Origin: Ruegeria sediminis
GTDB lineage: Bacteria; Pseudomonadota; Alphaproteobacteria; Rhodobacterales; Rhodobacteraceae
DNA: 64,000 nt
Assembly (NCBI RefSeq): GCF_005938215.1
Contig: NZ_VCPD01000002.1
Location: 620,001 to 684,000, forward strand
Direction: 5' to 3'
Position 1 is the stretch's first letter. Each line of letters begins with the position of its first letter. Below the pieces are notes generated by a model. That model was not told where the DNA came from. It searched no databases and saw nothing but the letters and a program-made list of their open reading frames with translations. The translations under genes and the position numbers were made by a program. This document shows, piece after piece, positions 16,826 through 25,912 of this stretch.

Positions 16826-18697
16826 ATGGAAGAATTCCTCTACCAGGCTTCGATCTACCTGGCGGCCGCGGTGATCGCGGTGCCGCTGTCGGCGCGCCTG
16901 GGCCTGGGTTCGGTGCTGGGGTATCTGGCTGCCGGCATCGCGATCGGACCGGTCCTGGGGCTAGTGGGCGCCGAGACCGAGGATCTGCAGCACGTGGCAG
17001 AGTTCGGCGTGGTGATGATGCTGTTCCTCATCGGTCTGGAGTTGGAGCCGCGGGCGCTTTGGGACATGAGGGACAAGCTGCTGGGGCTTGGCGGTCTGCA
17101 GATCGGCCTGTCGACATTGGCGATCGCCTTTGTCGCCATCACCGCCAACCAACCGTGGACAATCGCGCTGGCCGTCGGCCTGACCCTGTCGCTGTCATCC
17201 ACCGCCATCGTGCTGCAAACCTTGTCGGAGAAGGGGTTGATGCAGACGACGGGCGGGCGCGCGACCTTTTCCGTGCTGCTGACGCAGGATATCGCCGTCA
17301 TTCCCATACTGGCCCTCCTGCCCTTGCTGGCGATCTATCCCAATGTCCATATCACCGCGGACGGGTCGATTGGCAGGGCGGACACCGGGGCGCATCACGA
17401 CACCCTGTCGCTTGTCGAGGGGCTGCCGGGCTGGGCCGTGACGTTGGTGACCATCGCCGCCGTCGGCTTTGTCGTCCTGGCGGGCATCTACCTGACCCGG
17501 CCGCTGTTCCGCTTCATCCACGCCACCCGTCTGCGCGAGATGTACACGGCGCTTGCGCTGATGATCGTGGTGGGCATCTCGTTTCTCATGACGCTGGTGG
17601 GCCTTTCCCCGGCTCTCGGCGCGTTCATCGCCGGCGTGGTGCTGGCAAGCTCGGAATTCCGGCACGAAATGGAAAGCGACCTGGAGCCGTTCAAGGGCCT
17701 ATTCCTGGGCCTGTTCTTCATCACCGTCGGCGCAGGCATCGACGTGGGCTTTTTCTTCGAGGATCCGCTGGACCTGATCGGACTGGCTTTGCTGGTGATC
17801 CTGATCAAGGGGATCATCCTGTACCTGGTGGGCCGGGCCTTCAAGCTCAAGGGGCGCGATCACTGGCTGTTCACGCTGGGCCTGGCGCAGGCGGGCGAAT
17901 TCGGCTTCGTGCTGCTGGCCTTTTCGACCCAGCAGAATGTCATTCCGCCTGCCCTGGGGCAAAAACTGTTGATGATCATCGCCCTGACGATGCTGATCAC
18001 GCCGTTGCTTTTCATCGTCTATGACCTGCTGTCCCGCAACCTGCGCGAAAGAAGCCCGCAGCCCCAGCCGGACAAGATCGACGAAAAGGGGCCGGTCATC
18101 ATCGCCGGGATCGGGCGTTTCGGTCAGATCGTCAACCGGCTTGTGCAGGCCAGCGGTTTCAAGACGGTGATCCTCGACAACAACATCGAGACGATCCAGT
18201 TGATGCGCCGTTTCGGGGTCAAGGGATTCCTCGGCGATCCGACCCGGCCCGAACTACTGCGTGCCGCCGGCATCGACAAGGCGCAGGTGCTGGTGGCCGC
18301 GATGGACGATCACAAGCAGGTGACCAAGCTGGTTGCCTACGCCCGCCGTCATCGGCCGGACATTCATATCGTCGCCCGCGCGCGCGACCGCAACCATGTC
18401 TACGAACTTTATCAGGCGGGCGCGAACGACATCGTCCGCGAAGTGTTCGACGCCGCGCTGCGGGCTGGCCGCTACGTGCTCGAGAATGTGGGTCTTAGCG
18501 AATACGAGGCAGCGCAGGCTGAACAGACCTTCTACCACCATGACCGCAAGACGGTGCGCGATCTGGCGGAATTGTGGATCCCGGGCGTCCCGACCGCCGA
18601 GAACAAGGCATATGTCGAACGGTCGCAGTTGCTGGAGAAGGATCTCGAGACCGCGCTGCTGCAACTGGCCGAGGAAAACGCCAAGAAGTCCGCCTGA
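16826..18697 (+). CDS. KefB/KefC-type potassium/proton antiporter (CPA2 family)
   Basis: 623 residues. About 12-13 membrane segments in the Na/H-exchanger domain (residues 1 to about 400), including LGSVLGYLAAGIAIGPVLG and LSPALGAFIAGVVLASSEF, are followed by a cytosolic RCK-N/TrkA-N domain with the dinucleotide motif IAGIGRFGQIVNRL (about residue 430) and a helical C-tail. Members exchange K+ or Na+ for H+ and are often gated by glutathione adducts or NAD(H). A KefF/KefG partner is not adjacent. It begins 20 nt after the Lrp gene with an AGAAAGGA site, so read-through is possible. Confidence 0.9.
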   Translation: MEEFLYQASIYLAAAVIAVPLSARLGLGSVLGYLAAGIAIGPVLGLVGAETEDLQHVAEFGVVMMLFLIGLELEPRALWDMRDKLLGLGGLQIGLSTLAIAFVAITANQPWTIALAVGLTLSLSSTAIVLQTLSEKGLMQTTGGRATFSVLLTQDIAVIPILALLPLLAIYPNVHITADGSIGRADTGAHHDTLSLVEGLPGWAVTLVTIAAVGFVVLAGIYLTRPLFRFIHATRLREMYTALALMIVVGISFLMTLVGLSPALGAFIAGVVLASSEFRHEMESDLEPFKGLFLGLFFITVGAGIDVGFFFEDPLDLIGLALLVILIKGIILYLVGRAFKLKGRDHWLFTLGLAQAGEFGFVLLAFSTQQNVIPPALGQKLLMIIALTMLITPLLFIVYDLLSRNLRERSPQPQPDKIDEKGPVIIAGIGRFGQIVNRLVQASGFKTVILDNNIETIQLMRRFGVKGFLGDPTRPELLRAAGIDKAQVLVAAMDDHKQVTKLVAYARRHRPDIHIVARARDRNHVYELYQAGANDIVREVFDAALRAGRYVLENVGLSEYEAAQAEQTFYHHDRKTVRDLAELWIPGVPTAENKAYVERSQLLEKDLETALLQLAEENAKKSA

Positions 18698-18715
18698 CCC
18701 GCGCAAAGCGGGTCA
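18695..18715. terminator. Hairpin between convergent antiporter and cobT genes
   Basis: TGACCCGC/GCGGGTCA, a perfect 8-bp stem with loop GCAAA, starts at the TGA stop of the antiporter gene. No U-tract follows on either strand, so it may pause or stabilise both converging transcripts rather than terminate alone. Confidence 0.5.
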
Positions 18716-18724
18716 GCGCGCGTT

Positions 18725-19738
18725 TCAGGCGTCCGAAACTCCGGCTTCGGCAAAGGTCGCCATGCCGGAATGACAGGCAACGGCGCTTTTCAGGATATTG
18801 ATGGCAAGGGCCGCGCCCGAGCCTTCGCCCAGGCGAAGCCCCAGCGCAAGCAGCGGCTGCATGCCCAGCCTGGCCAGAACCGCTCCATGCGCGCTTTCGG
18901 CGCTTTGGTGCCCTGCGATTGCATGGTCCAGCGACCCTGCCGCCGAATGCGCCAGGCATGCCGCCGCCGCCGAGCAGATGAACCCGTCAAGGATCACCGG
19001 GATGCGCAGGATCCGCGCCGCCGCGATGGCCCCAGCCATGGCTGCAATCTCGCGACCGCCAAGGCGGCGCAGGATCTCGAGCCCGTCGCCGTTGCCGCCA
19101 TGCATGGCGACGCCTTCAGCCACGACGCGGGTCTTGTTGGCCAGCCCGGCATCGTCCACCCCGGTTCCACGGCCGGTCCAGTCGGCAGCCGCCCCGCCGA
19201 ACAGCGCGCAGGCTATGGCCGCGGCGGGGGTCGTGTTGCCGATCCCCATTTCACCGACAACCAACAGATCGGCCTTCGGGTCCACGGCCTGCCACCCGGC
19301 CCGCAGAGCCGCCAGGAATTCGTCCTCGCCCATCGCCGGACCTTGGGTGAAGTCCGCAGTCGGCTTGTCCAGGTCGAGCGCATGAACATCCATCTTGGCG
19401 CCCGCGGCCTTGGCCAGTTGGTTGATCGCAGCCCCGCCACGCCGGAAGTTCAGTACCATCTGCTCGGTCACTTCCGGCGGAAAGGCGGATACGCCCTGCG
19501 CCGTCACGCCGTGATTGCCGGCAAAGACGATGACCTGCGGCGCGTCGATCCGCGGCCGTGCATCCCCACGCCAACCCGCATACCAGATCGCCAGTTCCTC
19601 GAGACGCCCCAAGGCCCCTGGCGGTTTCGTCAGTTGCCCATTGCGCTCTTCGGCGGCCTTCGCCGCGGCCCGGTCCGGTCCGGTAGCATCGGCCAGCAAG
19701 TCGCGGAACGTCTTCAGATCTTTCAGTTCGGGCAGCAT
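18725..19738 (-). CDS. cobT: Nicotinate-nucleotide--dimethylbenzimidazole phosphoribosyltransferase
   Basis: 337 residues. It makes alpha-ribazole phosphate from nicotinate mononucleotide and 5,6-dimethylbenzimidazole, in assembly of the lower loop of cobalamin. Motifs: [15 protein letters not shown] near the N-terminus, [24 protein letters not shown], and [12 protein letters not shown]-terminal [14 protein letters not shown] segment holds the putative catalytic Glu. The frame is open upstream to 19921, but the ATG at 19738 gives the standard length. It is divergent from cobS with 79 nt between; no cobalamin riboswitch fits in that gap. Confidence 0.95.
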   Translation of the reverse strand: MLPELKDLKTFRDLLADATGPDRAAAKAAEERNGQLTKPPGALGRLEELAIWYAGWRGDARPRIDAPQVIVFAGNHGVTAQGVSAFPPEVTEQMVLNFRRGGAAINQLAKAAGAKMDVHALDLDKPTADFTQGPAMGEDEFLAALRAGWQAVDPKADLLVVGEMGIGNTTPAAAIACALFGGAAADWTGRGTGVDDAGLANKTRVVAEGVAMHGGNGDGLEILRRLGGREIAAMAGAIAAARILRIPVILDGFICSAAAACLAHSAAGSLDHAIAGHQSAESAHGAVLARLGMQPLLALGLRLGEGSGAALAINILKSAVACHSGMATFAEAGVSDA

Positions 19739-19817
19739 GGAAAGCCTCGTTGCATCAGAGTGGTCCTGCGTGTTTAACCATTGCACCCGTTGCCACAAGA
19801 CCCGGAGAGGCCAGGGA

Positions 19818-20582
19818 GTGACCAAAAGCGACAAAAAGCCCTTTTCCCTCTGGGACATACCACTGGCGCTGGTCCTGCTGACGCGCTTGCCCCTACCCCG
19901 CTTGCCTGACGCAGTCTTCACACGTCAGGCGCAGGCGGCCTGGGCCTTCCCGCTGGCCGGTCTGGCGGTCGGGCTCCTGGCCTGCGGGGTCGGATGGATC
20001 GGGCTTGCGGCCGATCTGTCGCCTTGGATCTGCGCCGGGCTGGTGCTGGCAACGATGACCTTCGCCACCGGTGCAATGCACGAGGACGGCCTGGCCGACA
20101 CCGCAGATGGGTTTTGGGGCGGGTTCACCCCCGAGCGCCGCTTGGAAATCATGAAGGACAGCCACATCGGAACATACGGTGTACTGGCCCTGGTCCTGTC
20201 GCAACTGCTGAGGTTTTCGGCGATCGCCGCACTGATCGCCGGCGGGGCGTTCTGGATCCTTCCGGCTGCCGCGATCTGGTCCCGTGCGCTGATGCCGGTG
20301 ATGATGGCGGCCCTTCCGAACGCGCGCGGCGCAGGTCTAAGCCATCGCGTCGGCGCACCGCCGGCCTCGGCCTGCATGGCGGGTCTGGCGCTGGCATTGG
20401 CGCTGATTCTGGTTGTTGCCGGGACGAGCGTAATGATCCCGGCGCTATTCGCCACTCTGGCGGCGGCCGTCCTTGCTGCGATCGCCAAGGCGAAAATCGG
20501 CGGGCAGACGGGTGATATTCTGGGCGCCACGCAACAGGCGGCAGAAATCGGGTTCTTGCTGGCCCTGAGCGCGCAGGTCTAG
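19818..20582 (+). CDS. cobS: Adenosylcobinamide-GDP ribazoletransferase (cobalamin synthase)
   Basis: 254 residues, integral membrane. The signature [35 protein letters not shown] (split across residues 76-112) identifies CobS, which joins alpha-ribazole (phosphate) to adenosylcobinamide-GDP. About 6-7 hydrophobic segments follow. It starts at GTG (19818) with GGAGAGG upstream; earlier in-frame codons give a cysteine-rich non-conserved leader. It is divergent from cobT, so the two cooperate in the same late step of B12 synthesis. Its TAG stop shares the CTAG tetranucleotide with the stop of the convergent ion-channel gene. Confidence 0.94.
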   Translation: MTKSDKKPFSLWDIPLALVLLTRLPLPRLPDAVFTRQAQAAWAFPLAGLAVGLLACGVGWIGLAADLSPWICAGLVLATMTFATGAMHEDGLADTADGFWGGFTPERRLEIMKDSHIGTYGVLALVLSQLLRFSAIAALIAGGAFWILPAAAIWSRALMPVMMAALPNARGAGLSHRVGAPPASACMAGLALALALILVVAGTSVMIPALFATLAAAVLAAIAKAKIGGQTGDILGATQQAAEIGFLLALSAQV

Positions 20583-21349
20583 CTTGCCCCGCCGGTCTCG
20601 ATATTCAAAAGCCCGCCGCAATGCTTGCAGTGGACGGCATCGGTATCATGCCGGAAAAGGCCGCAACCCGGGCATCTGTACCGCACCTTCCGGGGCATGA
20701 AAATCGCCTGCGCCAGCCGCACGAAAAGCGCCACGCCCACCACCATGATGAAGACCGAGAACAGCTTGCCCGCAGGCGTCGAAAGGGTGATGTCGCCAAA
20801 CCCGGTCGTGGTCAGCGTCGCCATCGTGAAATAGAGCGCATCGATGTAAGGGGTTTCACTGTTCGGCGGCACAAAGAACACCAGAACGGCAGAGGAAGTG
20901 GCGAACACGAAGACCAGCAGGTTGATGGTGGCGATGATCGCATCCTCGTGCGTCCGGAAAAAGCTGCTGTCCCGACGCAGATCGCGCAGCAGATGATAGG
21001 AATGGATCAGACGCAGGGCCCTGAGAACCCGCAGGAAGGCCAGTGTCTGGGTCAGGAATGGATCGAGAAGTAGCACAGCTATCACGATCGCATCCGCCAG
21101 CGTGTAGATCTGTCTGAGATGCTTCCACTTGTCCTTGGCAATCCACAGCCGGGCCGAGAAATCCATGAGGATGATCAGACCCATCACCATGCTGGCCGCA
21201 GTCAATGCGGGACCGTGTTCCACATGCGCGGTGCCGACGAAGAACATGATGGTCGCAGCATCGAACACGATCAGCACATAGCGAAAGCGGACGGATACTG
21301 GCCCGGTGCCCAGATAAAGCGTCCTCACCTGTTGCTTGAGCTTCGACAT
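20579..21349 (-). CDS. Voltage-gated-type potassium channel with C-terminal zinc ribbon
   Basis: 256 residues. Six-transmembrane layout: S1-S3 hydrophobic segments, an S4-like basic helix FLRVLRALRLIHSYHLLRDLR (split over about 103-125), then a pore with selectivity filter TTTGFGD (about 180-186) and S6. After S6 comes a short four-cysteine zinc ribbon, CPGC...CKHC (Cys226, 229, 241, 244), that is not part of ordinary Kv-like bacterial channels. The start at 21349 has GGAGGCGGAG directly upstream; an ATG 8 codons earlier has none. It is convergent with cobS, overlapping by 4 nt. Filter GFGD rather than GYGD still predicts K+ selectivity. Confidence 0.85.
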   Translation of the reverse strand: MSKLKQQVRTLYLGTGPVSVRFRYVLIVFDAATIMFFVGTAHVEHGPALTAASMVMGLIILMDFSARLWIAKDKWKHLRQIYTLADAIVIAVLLLDPFLTQTLAFLRVLRALRLIHSYHLLRDLRRDSSFFRTHEDAIIATINLLVFVFATSSAVLVFFVPPNSETPYIDALYFTMATLTTTGFGDITLSTPAGKLFSVFIMVVGVALFVRLAQAIFMPRKVRYRCPGCGLFRHDTDAVHCKHCGGLLNIETGGAS

Positions 21350-21418
21350 TCTCCGCCTCCACGCAGTCAGCAAAAGTTAAGCGTGGTTACGGGTTTGAAA
21401 GCAACTGTTCGAGCAACG

Positions 21419-21452
21419 AAAAAGGCCGCCCCGGTGAGGAGCGGCCTTTTTT
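21419..21452 (-). terminator. Intrinsic terminator of carD
   Basis: A GGCCGC/GCGGCC stem, extended by flanking A/T runs on both sides, lies 14 nt beyond the carD stop and ends in a T-run on the minus strand. The symmetric A/T runs would allow it to work in both directions. Confidence 0.85.
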
Positions 21453-21466
21453 GACATGTTTTTGGA

Positions 21467-21976
21467 TCAGGCGGCGCGCGAGGTCAGCACCTCGTCCACC
21501 TGCTTTGCGGCCGAGATTTCGTCGCCGCCGGACACGGCTGCGACTTCGCGGGTCAGACGCTCGAGCGCGGCTTCGTAAAGCTGACGCTCGGAGTAGCTCT
21601 GCTCCCGCTGGTCGTCGGTGCGGTGCAGGTCGCGGACCACCTCGGCGATCGAGATCAAGTCGCCCGAGTTGATCTTCTGTTCATATTCCTGGGCGCGGCG
21701 GGACCACATGGCGCGTTTCACCTTGGCCTTGCCCTTCAGTGTCTTCATGGCCTGACTGATCACGTCAGGCGAACTGAGGGAACGCAGACCGGATTCGGTG
21801 GCCTTGTTGGTCGGCACCCGCAGGGTCATCTTGTCCTTTTCAAAGGAAATCACGAACAGCTCGAGCGAAAATCCCGCGACTTCCTGTTGTTCGATCGAGA
21901 TGATCTGGCCGACGCCGTGCGCCGGGTACACAACATAGTCGTTGGGGCGGAATTCGAGCTTTTTCGACTTGGTCAT
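21467..21976 (-). CDS. carD: CarD-family transcription regulator
   Basis: 169 residues. The N-terminal Tudor-like RNA-polymerase interaction domain (YVVYPAHGVGQIISIEQQEV, residues 13-32) is followed by an all-helical DNA-contacting domain with the MWSRRAQEYEQKINSGDL segment. CarD homologues bind the polymerase beta subunit and stabilise the open promoter complex; in Rhodobacterales they make up for weak -10 elements. The ATG at 21976 has AAGGAAAG upstream. A hairpin with a T-run sits in its 5' leader 39 nt before the start. The gene is monocistronic with its own terminator. Confidence 0.93.
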   Translation of the reverse strand: MTKSKKLEFRPNDYVVYPAHGVGQIISIEQQEVAGFSLELFVISFEKDKMTLRVPTNKATESGLRSLSSPDVISQAMKTLKGKAKVKRAMWSRRAQEYEQKINSGDLISIAEVVRDLHRTDDQREQSYSERQLYEAALERLTREVAAVSGGDEISAAKQVDEVLTSRAA

Positions 21977-22014
21977 TCAGTCTTTCCTTCATTGCAGACC
22001 GGAACACAGGCAAC

Positions 22015-22035
22015 AAAAAACCGCAGGCAGGGCGG
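22015..22035 (-). terminator. Terminator-like hairpin in the carD leader
   Basis: On the minus strand CCGC-CCTGCCT-GCGG is followed by TTTTTTG, 39 nt before the carD ATG. The stem has only 4 bp, so it could be a weak attenuator of carD or the 3' end of a short RNA made from the 278-nt fdxA-carD gap. That gap has no ORF I can support. Confidence 0.4.
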
Positions 22036-22254
22036 AGATGCCCCGACAGCTGGTGAAGTTGTCACAAAATTAGTACTCCAAAGTGAGCATACTTACGGAG
22101 CGCATCCCGGTCTCTGTCATCATGTAGAAGACCATCATACCACAAAAACAGGCTGCCTGAAAGCGGAGCCGGCGCAGATGCGCGGCAACAGGCCTGAAGC
22201 CAAGAATTATTGACCGGCCAACCCGCTAAGGCCCGAACCTGACCTGCGAATCAC

Positions 22255-22593
22255 TCAGCCGCCTTCGCCCGGCGCTTCCGAGAAGTACTTCTCCATCTTG
22301 CCTTCTTCGCCATCGCGTTCCTCTGCGTCCGGCAGAGGGTCTTTCTTGGATACGATCACCGGCCACTGTTCGGCGTATTTCCGGTTGAACTCGACCCATT
22401 GCTCCATCCCCGGCTCGGTGTCGGGGCGAATCGCGTCCGCCGGGCATTCGGGTTCGCAGACGCCGCAGTCGATGCATTCGTCGGGATGGATGACCAACGT
22501 GTTCTCGCCCTCGTAGAAGCAGTCCACCGGGCACACTTCCACACAATCGGTGTATTTGCAGGCGATGCAGTTCTCGGTGACAACGTAGGTCAT
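22255..22593 (-). CDS. fdxA: Seven-iron ferredoxin
   Basis: 112 residues. The N-terminal [17 protein letters not shown] pattern supplies a [3Fe-4S] cluster plus one ligand of the second cluster, and [12 protein letters not shown] gives the [4Fe-4S] site. The C-terminal extension (residues 60-112, KYAEQWPVI onward) is the hallmark of the alphaproteobacterial FdxA/FdII type. It is a cytoplasmic low-potential electron carrier with an unknown partner here. It is preceded on the same strand by the S4 protein gene (66-nt gap). The ATG at 22593 has a GGAATTC-type weak site. Confidence 0.94.
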   Translation of the reverse strand: MTYVVTENCIACKYTDCVEVCPVDCFYEGENTLVIHPDECIDCGVCEPECPADAIRPDTEPGMEQWVEFNRKYAEQWPVIVSKKDPLPDAEERDGEEGKMEKYFSEAPGEGG

Positions 22594-22659
22594 GGTCGAA
22601 TTCCCGTTTGCGGTTTGGGCGATTAGCTAAATCAGACTAGCCCCTTCTTCAAGGGATGA

Positions 22660-23031
22660 TCACCCCTCCGACCGGCGAGAAAGATCAAGCGCACGCCGAT
22701 CGCGTTTCGAAGGCCTACCATTTCCCTCGTATTTCGGATTCGGCGGGGGCTCGTCCTGCTTTTCGGTCAGATCGGCATACAGCGTTTGCGCCTCGGTCGC
22801 GGGGCCGCGCCGTTCGCCCAGGGCCATGATGCGCACCACCCTGATGATGCGCCCCTGCGCAAAGGTCAGGACGTCACCGGGACCCACTGCATGTGCCGGT
22901 TTCAGGACCCGGTTCCCGTTCACCCGCACATGGCCGCCGCCGACCTGCTTGGCGGCCAGGCTGCGGGTCTTGAAGAACCGCGCCTGCCAGAGCCACTTGT
23001 CGATCCGCAGCTTGGCAGGTGCCTCGGCCAT
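22660..23031 (-). CDS. hslR: S4-domain RNA-binding protein (Hsp15-like)
   Basis: 123 residues. The S4 RNA-binding module occupies residues 6-70 (LRIDKWLWQARFFKTRSLAA, VRVNGNRVLKPAHAVGPGD), and a basic C-tail includes KRDRRALDLSRR. E. coli Hsp15 binds 50S subunits carrying a stalled peptidyl-tRNA and helps recycle them. It lies only 6 nt after the RNA helicase gene on the same strand, so the two are very probably co-expressed in RNA or ribosome quality control. Confidence 0.87.
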   Translation of the reverse strand: MAEAPAKLRIDKWLWQARFFKTRSLAAKQVGGGHVRVNGNRVLKPAHAVGPGDVLTFAQGRIIRVVRIMALGERRGPATEAQTLYADLTEKQDEPPPNPKYEGNGRPSKRDRRALDLSRRSEG

Positions 23032-23037
23032 GGCCGG

Positions 23038-25884
23038 TCAGTTGTCCTCTTTCAGCGCCATCAACGCCGCAAAAGGATTGTCGGGATCGATGGCCTTTTC
23101 CTTCTTTGGCGGACGCGAGGAGAAGGTCTTGGCACCCTGATGCGGTTTGCCGCCCTTCGCGCCCTGCGGCTTGCCGCGGCCTCCTTCGCGCTGCTTGCCA
23201 CGAGGTTTGCCCTTGCCCTGCCCTTGGGCTTGATCGGTCCGCTGCTCGCGGCGCGGGCCCCGATTGGCAGGACGGGTGCGACCCCAGGTGAAGGTATAGA
23301 ACACCTCCGTCTCCGGCTCTTCGGGCTCTGCCGCGGCGGGTGCGACTTCCGCTGCATTGGCGTCGGCTTCCGGAGCCTCTGCCACTGCTGCACTCTCATC
23401 CGGTTCAGCTGCCGGCGCCGGGGTCTCCGGGGTCTCAACGGCATCCGGCCCTTCCGGTGCGGTGTCAACCGAAGCATCCTCGACAGAAGGAGCAGCAGCG
23501 ACAGGCTTGGCCTTGGCGCGTTCGCCGCGCTCGGCCTTGTAGCCAAGCCCCTGCATCAGGTCGGCAAACTGTTCCAACGTCATGCCGGTGATCGACAGCA
23601 TGTCCGCCTTGGCCTCGAACCCGCCGCGGCTGTCCTCGGAACGCAGCATGTCGGCCAGACGCTCAAGCATGTCGATGCGGATCGAGCGTTCGCCCGCCGC
23701 GCGATAGCCGCACATGGTGTCGTAGCCCTTGGGCGCATCGGCCGCGGTCGGTACGGTCACCAGACCCGGCGGCGGCGCTTCGGGGAATTCCTGCAAACCT
23801 TCGGCCAGCGCCCACAGAACCAGACGCAGGCGCGTCGGCGCGGGCTTGAGAAGCAGCGGCATGAAGACCGTGAACTGGCCGAACCGGATGCCATGCTTGC
23901 GCAGCGCGCCACGGGCGTCCTGGTCCAGGTCCTTGACCTCCTGCGCAATCTCCGAGCGTGGCAGAATGCCCAGCGCCTCGACCATGCGGAAGGCGAAACC
24001 GCGCGCCAAGCCGGTCAGCGCCTCGTCGCGCGACAGGTTCAGAAGCGGTTCGAACAGCGCGGCCACCTTGCGGTCGATGAAGTGCTGCAGGCGGCGCTGA
24101 ACCTTCTGCTGCACATCAGAGCCCGCCGCCTCGTCAACGAAAACCTCGACCTGGGGCTTGAGCGGCTCCGACCCGACAACCAGTTTGCCGACGGCGTGTT
24201 CGCCCCACATCAGACCGCCCTGATCGGTGAAATCGATCTCGGTATCGGGCGCGTTGTAGAATCGGTCGGCGCGCAGATGGAATTGCGGCGCCAGGGCCTG
24301 CAACGATGCCGATTTCAGCGTCTTGGCTTCGGCGCCCTGCGCATTCTTGTCCGGGATGAACCGGAACCCTTCCAGACGACCGACGAATTCGCCTTCGACG
24401 GTCACTTCACCCTTGTCGTTCACTTCGGCCAAAAGGGCCTCCTTCTGTTTGAGCCGGCGCAACAGCACAGAAGTGCGCCGGTCCACAAATCTCTGAGTCA
24501 AACGGTCATGAAGAGCGTCCGACACCCTGTCTTCTACAGCGCGGGTTTCGGCGCGCCAATGGGATTCGTCGCGTACCCAGCCATTCCGCTGCGCGACGTA
24601 TGTCCACGTGCGAATATATGCCAACCGTTTGGAAAGTGCATCAATATCCCCGTCCGTCCGGTCTATCCGGCGGATTTGCCGCGCCATGAAGTCCTCGGGG
24701 ATCGAACCGCGCTCGTGCAAATGCCCGTAGATCACTTCGAGCAACCCGGCATGTTCGGCATGGCTGATGCCCCGGAAATCGGGAATCCGGCAGACATCCC
24801 ACAGCAAACGGACCGACGCGCCGTCGCTGGCGCGTGCCGCCACCTCGGCCACTTGAGCCAGGGATTTCAACGCGTTGAGGTCGTCGGCCGGCCGCGCCTT
24901 GGTCAGATGTTCGCCGTCGGGGCTGACTTCCAGCGAGTCGATCAGCGCCGCCACCGAACCGAAACGAAGCGCAGCGTTGCGCCAGTTGAGCTTTTTCAGC
25001 GGGGTGAAGCGGCTTTCCATGATGGCTTGCGCCACGCCGTCTTCCAGAGGAGGCGCTTCGCCGGTGACGCCGAAGGTGCCGTCGGACATGCCGCGCCCTG
25101 CCCGCCCGGCGATCTGAGCCAGTTCGTTCGGCGCGAGCGGCCTCATGCGCCGGCCGTCGAACTTGGTCAGTGCCGAAAAGGCGACATGGTTCACATCCAG
25201 GTTCAGCCCCATGCCGATGGCGTCGGTGGCGACAAGGTAATCGACCTCACCATTCTGGTAGAGCGCCACCTGCGCGTTGCGCGTGCGGGGCGACAAAGCC
25301 CCCATCACCACCGCTGCACCGCCTTTTTGACGCCGGATCAACTCGGCGATGGCATAGACGTTTTCCACCGAAAAGCCGACGATCGCGCTGCGCGGCGGCA
25401 TACGGCTGATCTTTTTCGAGCCCGAGTAGACCAGTTGCGACATCCGCTCGCGCCGCATGAACTGCGCTTCGGGAACCAGCGCGGCGATGGGCCCGCGCAT
25501 GGTGTCCGCGCCCAGGAACAGCGTCTCGTGTGTGCCCCGCGCCCGCAGCAGCCGGTCGGTAAAGACGTGGCCGCGTTCGGGATCGGCGCACAGCTGGATC
25601 TCGTCCACCGCCACGAAATCCGCGCCCATGCCTTCCGGCATCGCCTCGACCGTGCAGACCCAGAACTGGGCGCGCGGCGGCACGATCCTTTCTTCGCCCG
25701 TGACCAGCGCCACGACCGAAGGGCCGCGGATCGCGACGATCTTGTCATAGATCTCGCGCGCAAGCAGGCGCAGCGGCAGGCCGATGACCCCTGTCCGGTG
25801 CCCCAGCATCCGTTCCACGGCATAATGCGTTTTGCCTGTGTTGGTCGGGCCAAGAACGGCCACGATTCGGGATGACCCGTTCAC
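23038..25884 (-). CDS. SUV3-like ATP-dependent RNA helicase
   Basis: 948 residues. Superfamily 2 core: Walker A GPTNTGKT (residues 12-19), Walker B-type DEIQ (94-97), LFLGADTMR, VGFSVENVY, VATDAIGMGLN and motif VI QIAGRAGRG (about 256-264). The DEIQ box and order match SUV3/SUPV3L1, the mitochondrial degradosome helicase. A long C-terminal region ends in an Ala/Glu/Pro-rich stretch and then a Gly/Lys/Arg-rich basic tail (about 780-948), probably disordered and RNA-binding. It starts at GTG (25884) after GGGGGCAAAG. It is followed by the S4 protein gene at 6 nt and preceded by a TPR gene at 28 nt. Confidence 0.88.
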   Translation of the reverse strand: MNGSSRIVAVLGPTNTGKTHYAVERMLGHRTGVIGLPLRLLAREIYDKIVAIRGPSVVALVTGEERIVPPRAQFWVCTVEAMPEGMGADFVAVDEIQLCADPERGHVFTDRLLRARGTHETLFLGADTMRGPIAALVPEAQFMRRERMSQLVYSGSKKISRMPPRSAIVGFSVENVYAIAELIRRQKGGAAVVMGALSPRTRNAQVALYQNGEVDYLVATDAIGMGLNLDVNHVAFSALTKFDGRRMRPLAPNELAQIAGRAGRGMSDGTFGVTGEAPPLEDGVAQAIMESRFTPLKKLNWRNAALRFGSVAALIDSLEVSPDGEHLTKARPADDLNALKSLAQVAEVAARASDGASVRLLWDVCRIPDFRGISHAEHAGLLEVIYGHLHERGSIPEDFMARQIRRIDRTDGDIDALSKRLAYIRTWTYVAQRNGWVRDESHWRAETRAVEDRVSDALHDRLTQRFVDRRTSVLLRRLKQKEALLAEVNDKGEVTVEGEFVGRLEGFRFIPDKNAQGAEAKTLKSASLQALAPQFHLRADRFYNAPDTEIDFTDQGGLMWGEHAVGKLVVGSEPLKPQVEVFVDEAAGSDVQQKVQRRLQHFIDRKVAALFEPLLNLSRDEALTGLARGFAFRMVEALGILPRSEIAQEVKDLDQDARGALRKHGIRFGQFTVFMPLLLKPAPTRLRLVLWALAEGLQEFPEAPPPGLVTVPTAADAPKGYDTMCGYRAAGERSIRIDMLERLADMLRSEDSRGGFEAKADMLSITGMTLEQFADLMQGLGYKAERGERAKAKPVAAAPSVEDASVDTAPEGPDAVETPETPAPAAEPDESAAVAEAPEADANAAEVAPAAAEPEEPETEVFYTFTWGRTRPANRGPRREQRTDQAQGQGKGKPRGKQREGGRGKPQGAKGGKPHQGAKTFSSRPPKKEKAIDPDNPFAALMALKEDN

Positions 25885-25912
25885 CTTTGCCCCCTGCCCC
25901 GTTTCCGGGGCG

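Noticed and set aside
19739-19817. Possible cobalamin riboswitch between cobT and cobS
   Set aside because: The gap is only 79 nt and contains no B12-box-like sequence.
21623-22213. A 196-codon plus-strand frame over carD and its leader
   Set aside because: Mostly antisense to carD, with no ribosome site or motif; the fdxA-carD gap is better read as regulatory.
22786-25875. A 1029-codon open frame antisense to the SUV3-like helicase
   Set aside because: His/Arg/Gln-rich composition typical of the complement of GC-rich coding DNA; the opposite strand has complete helicase motifs.
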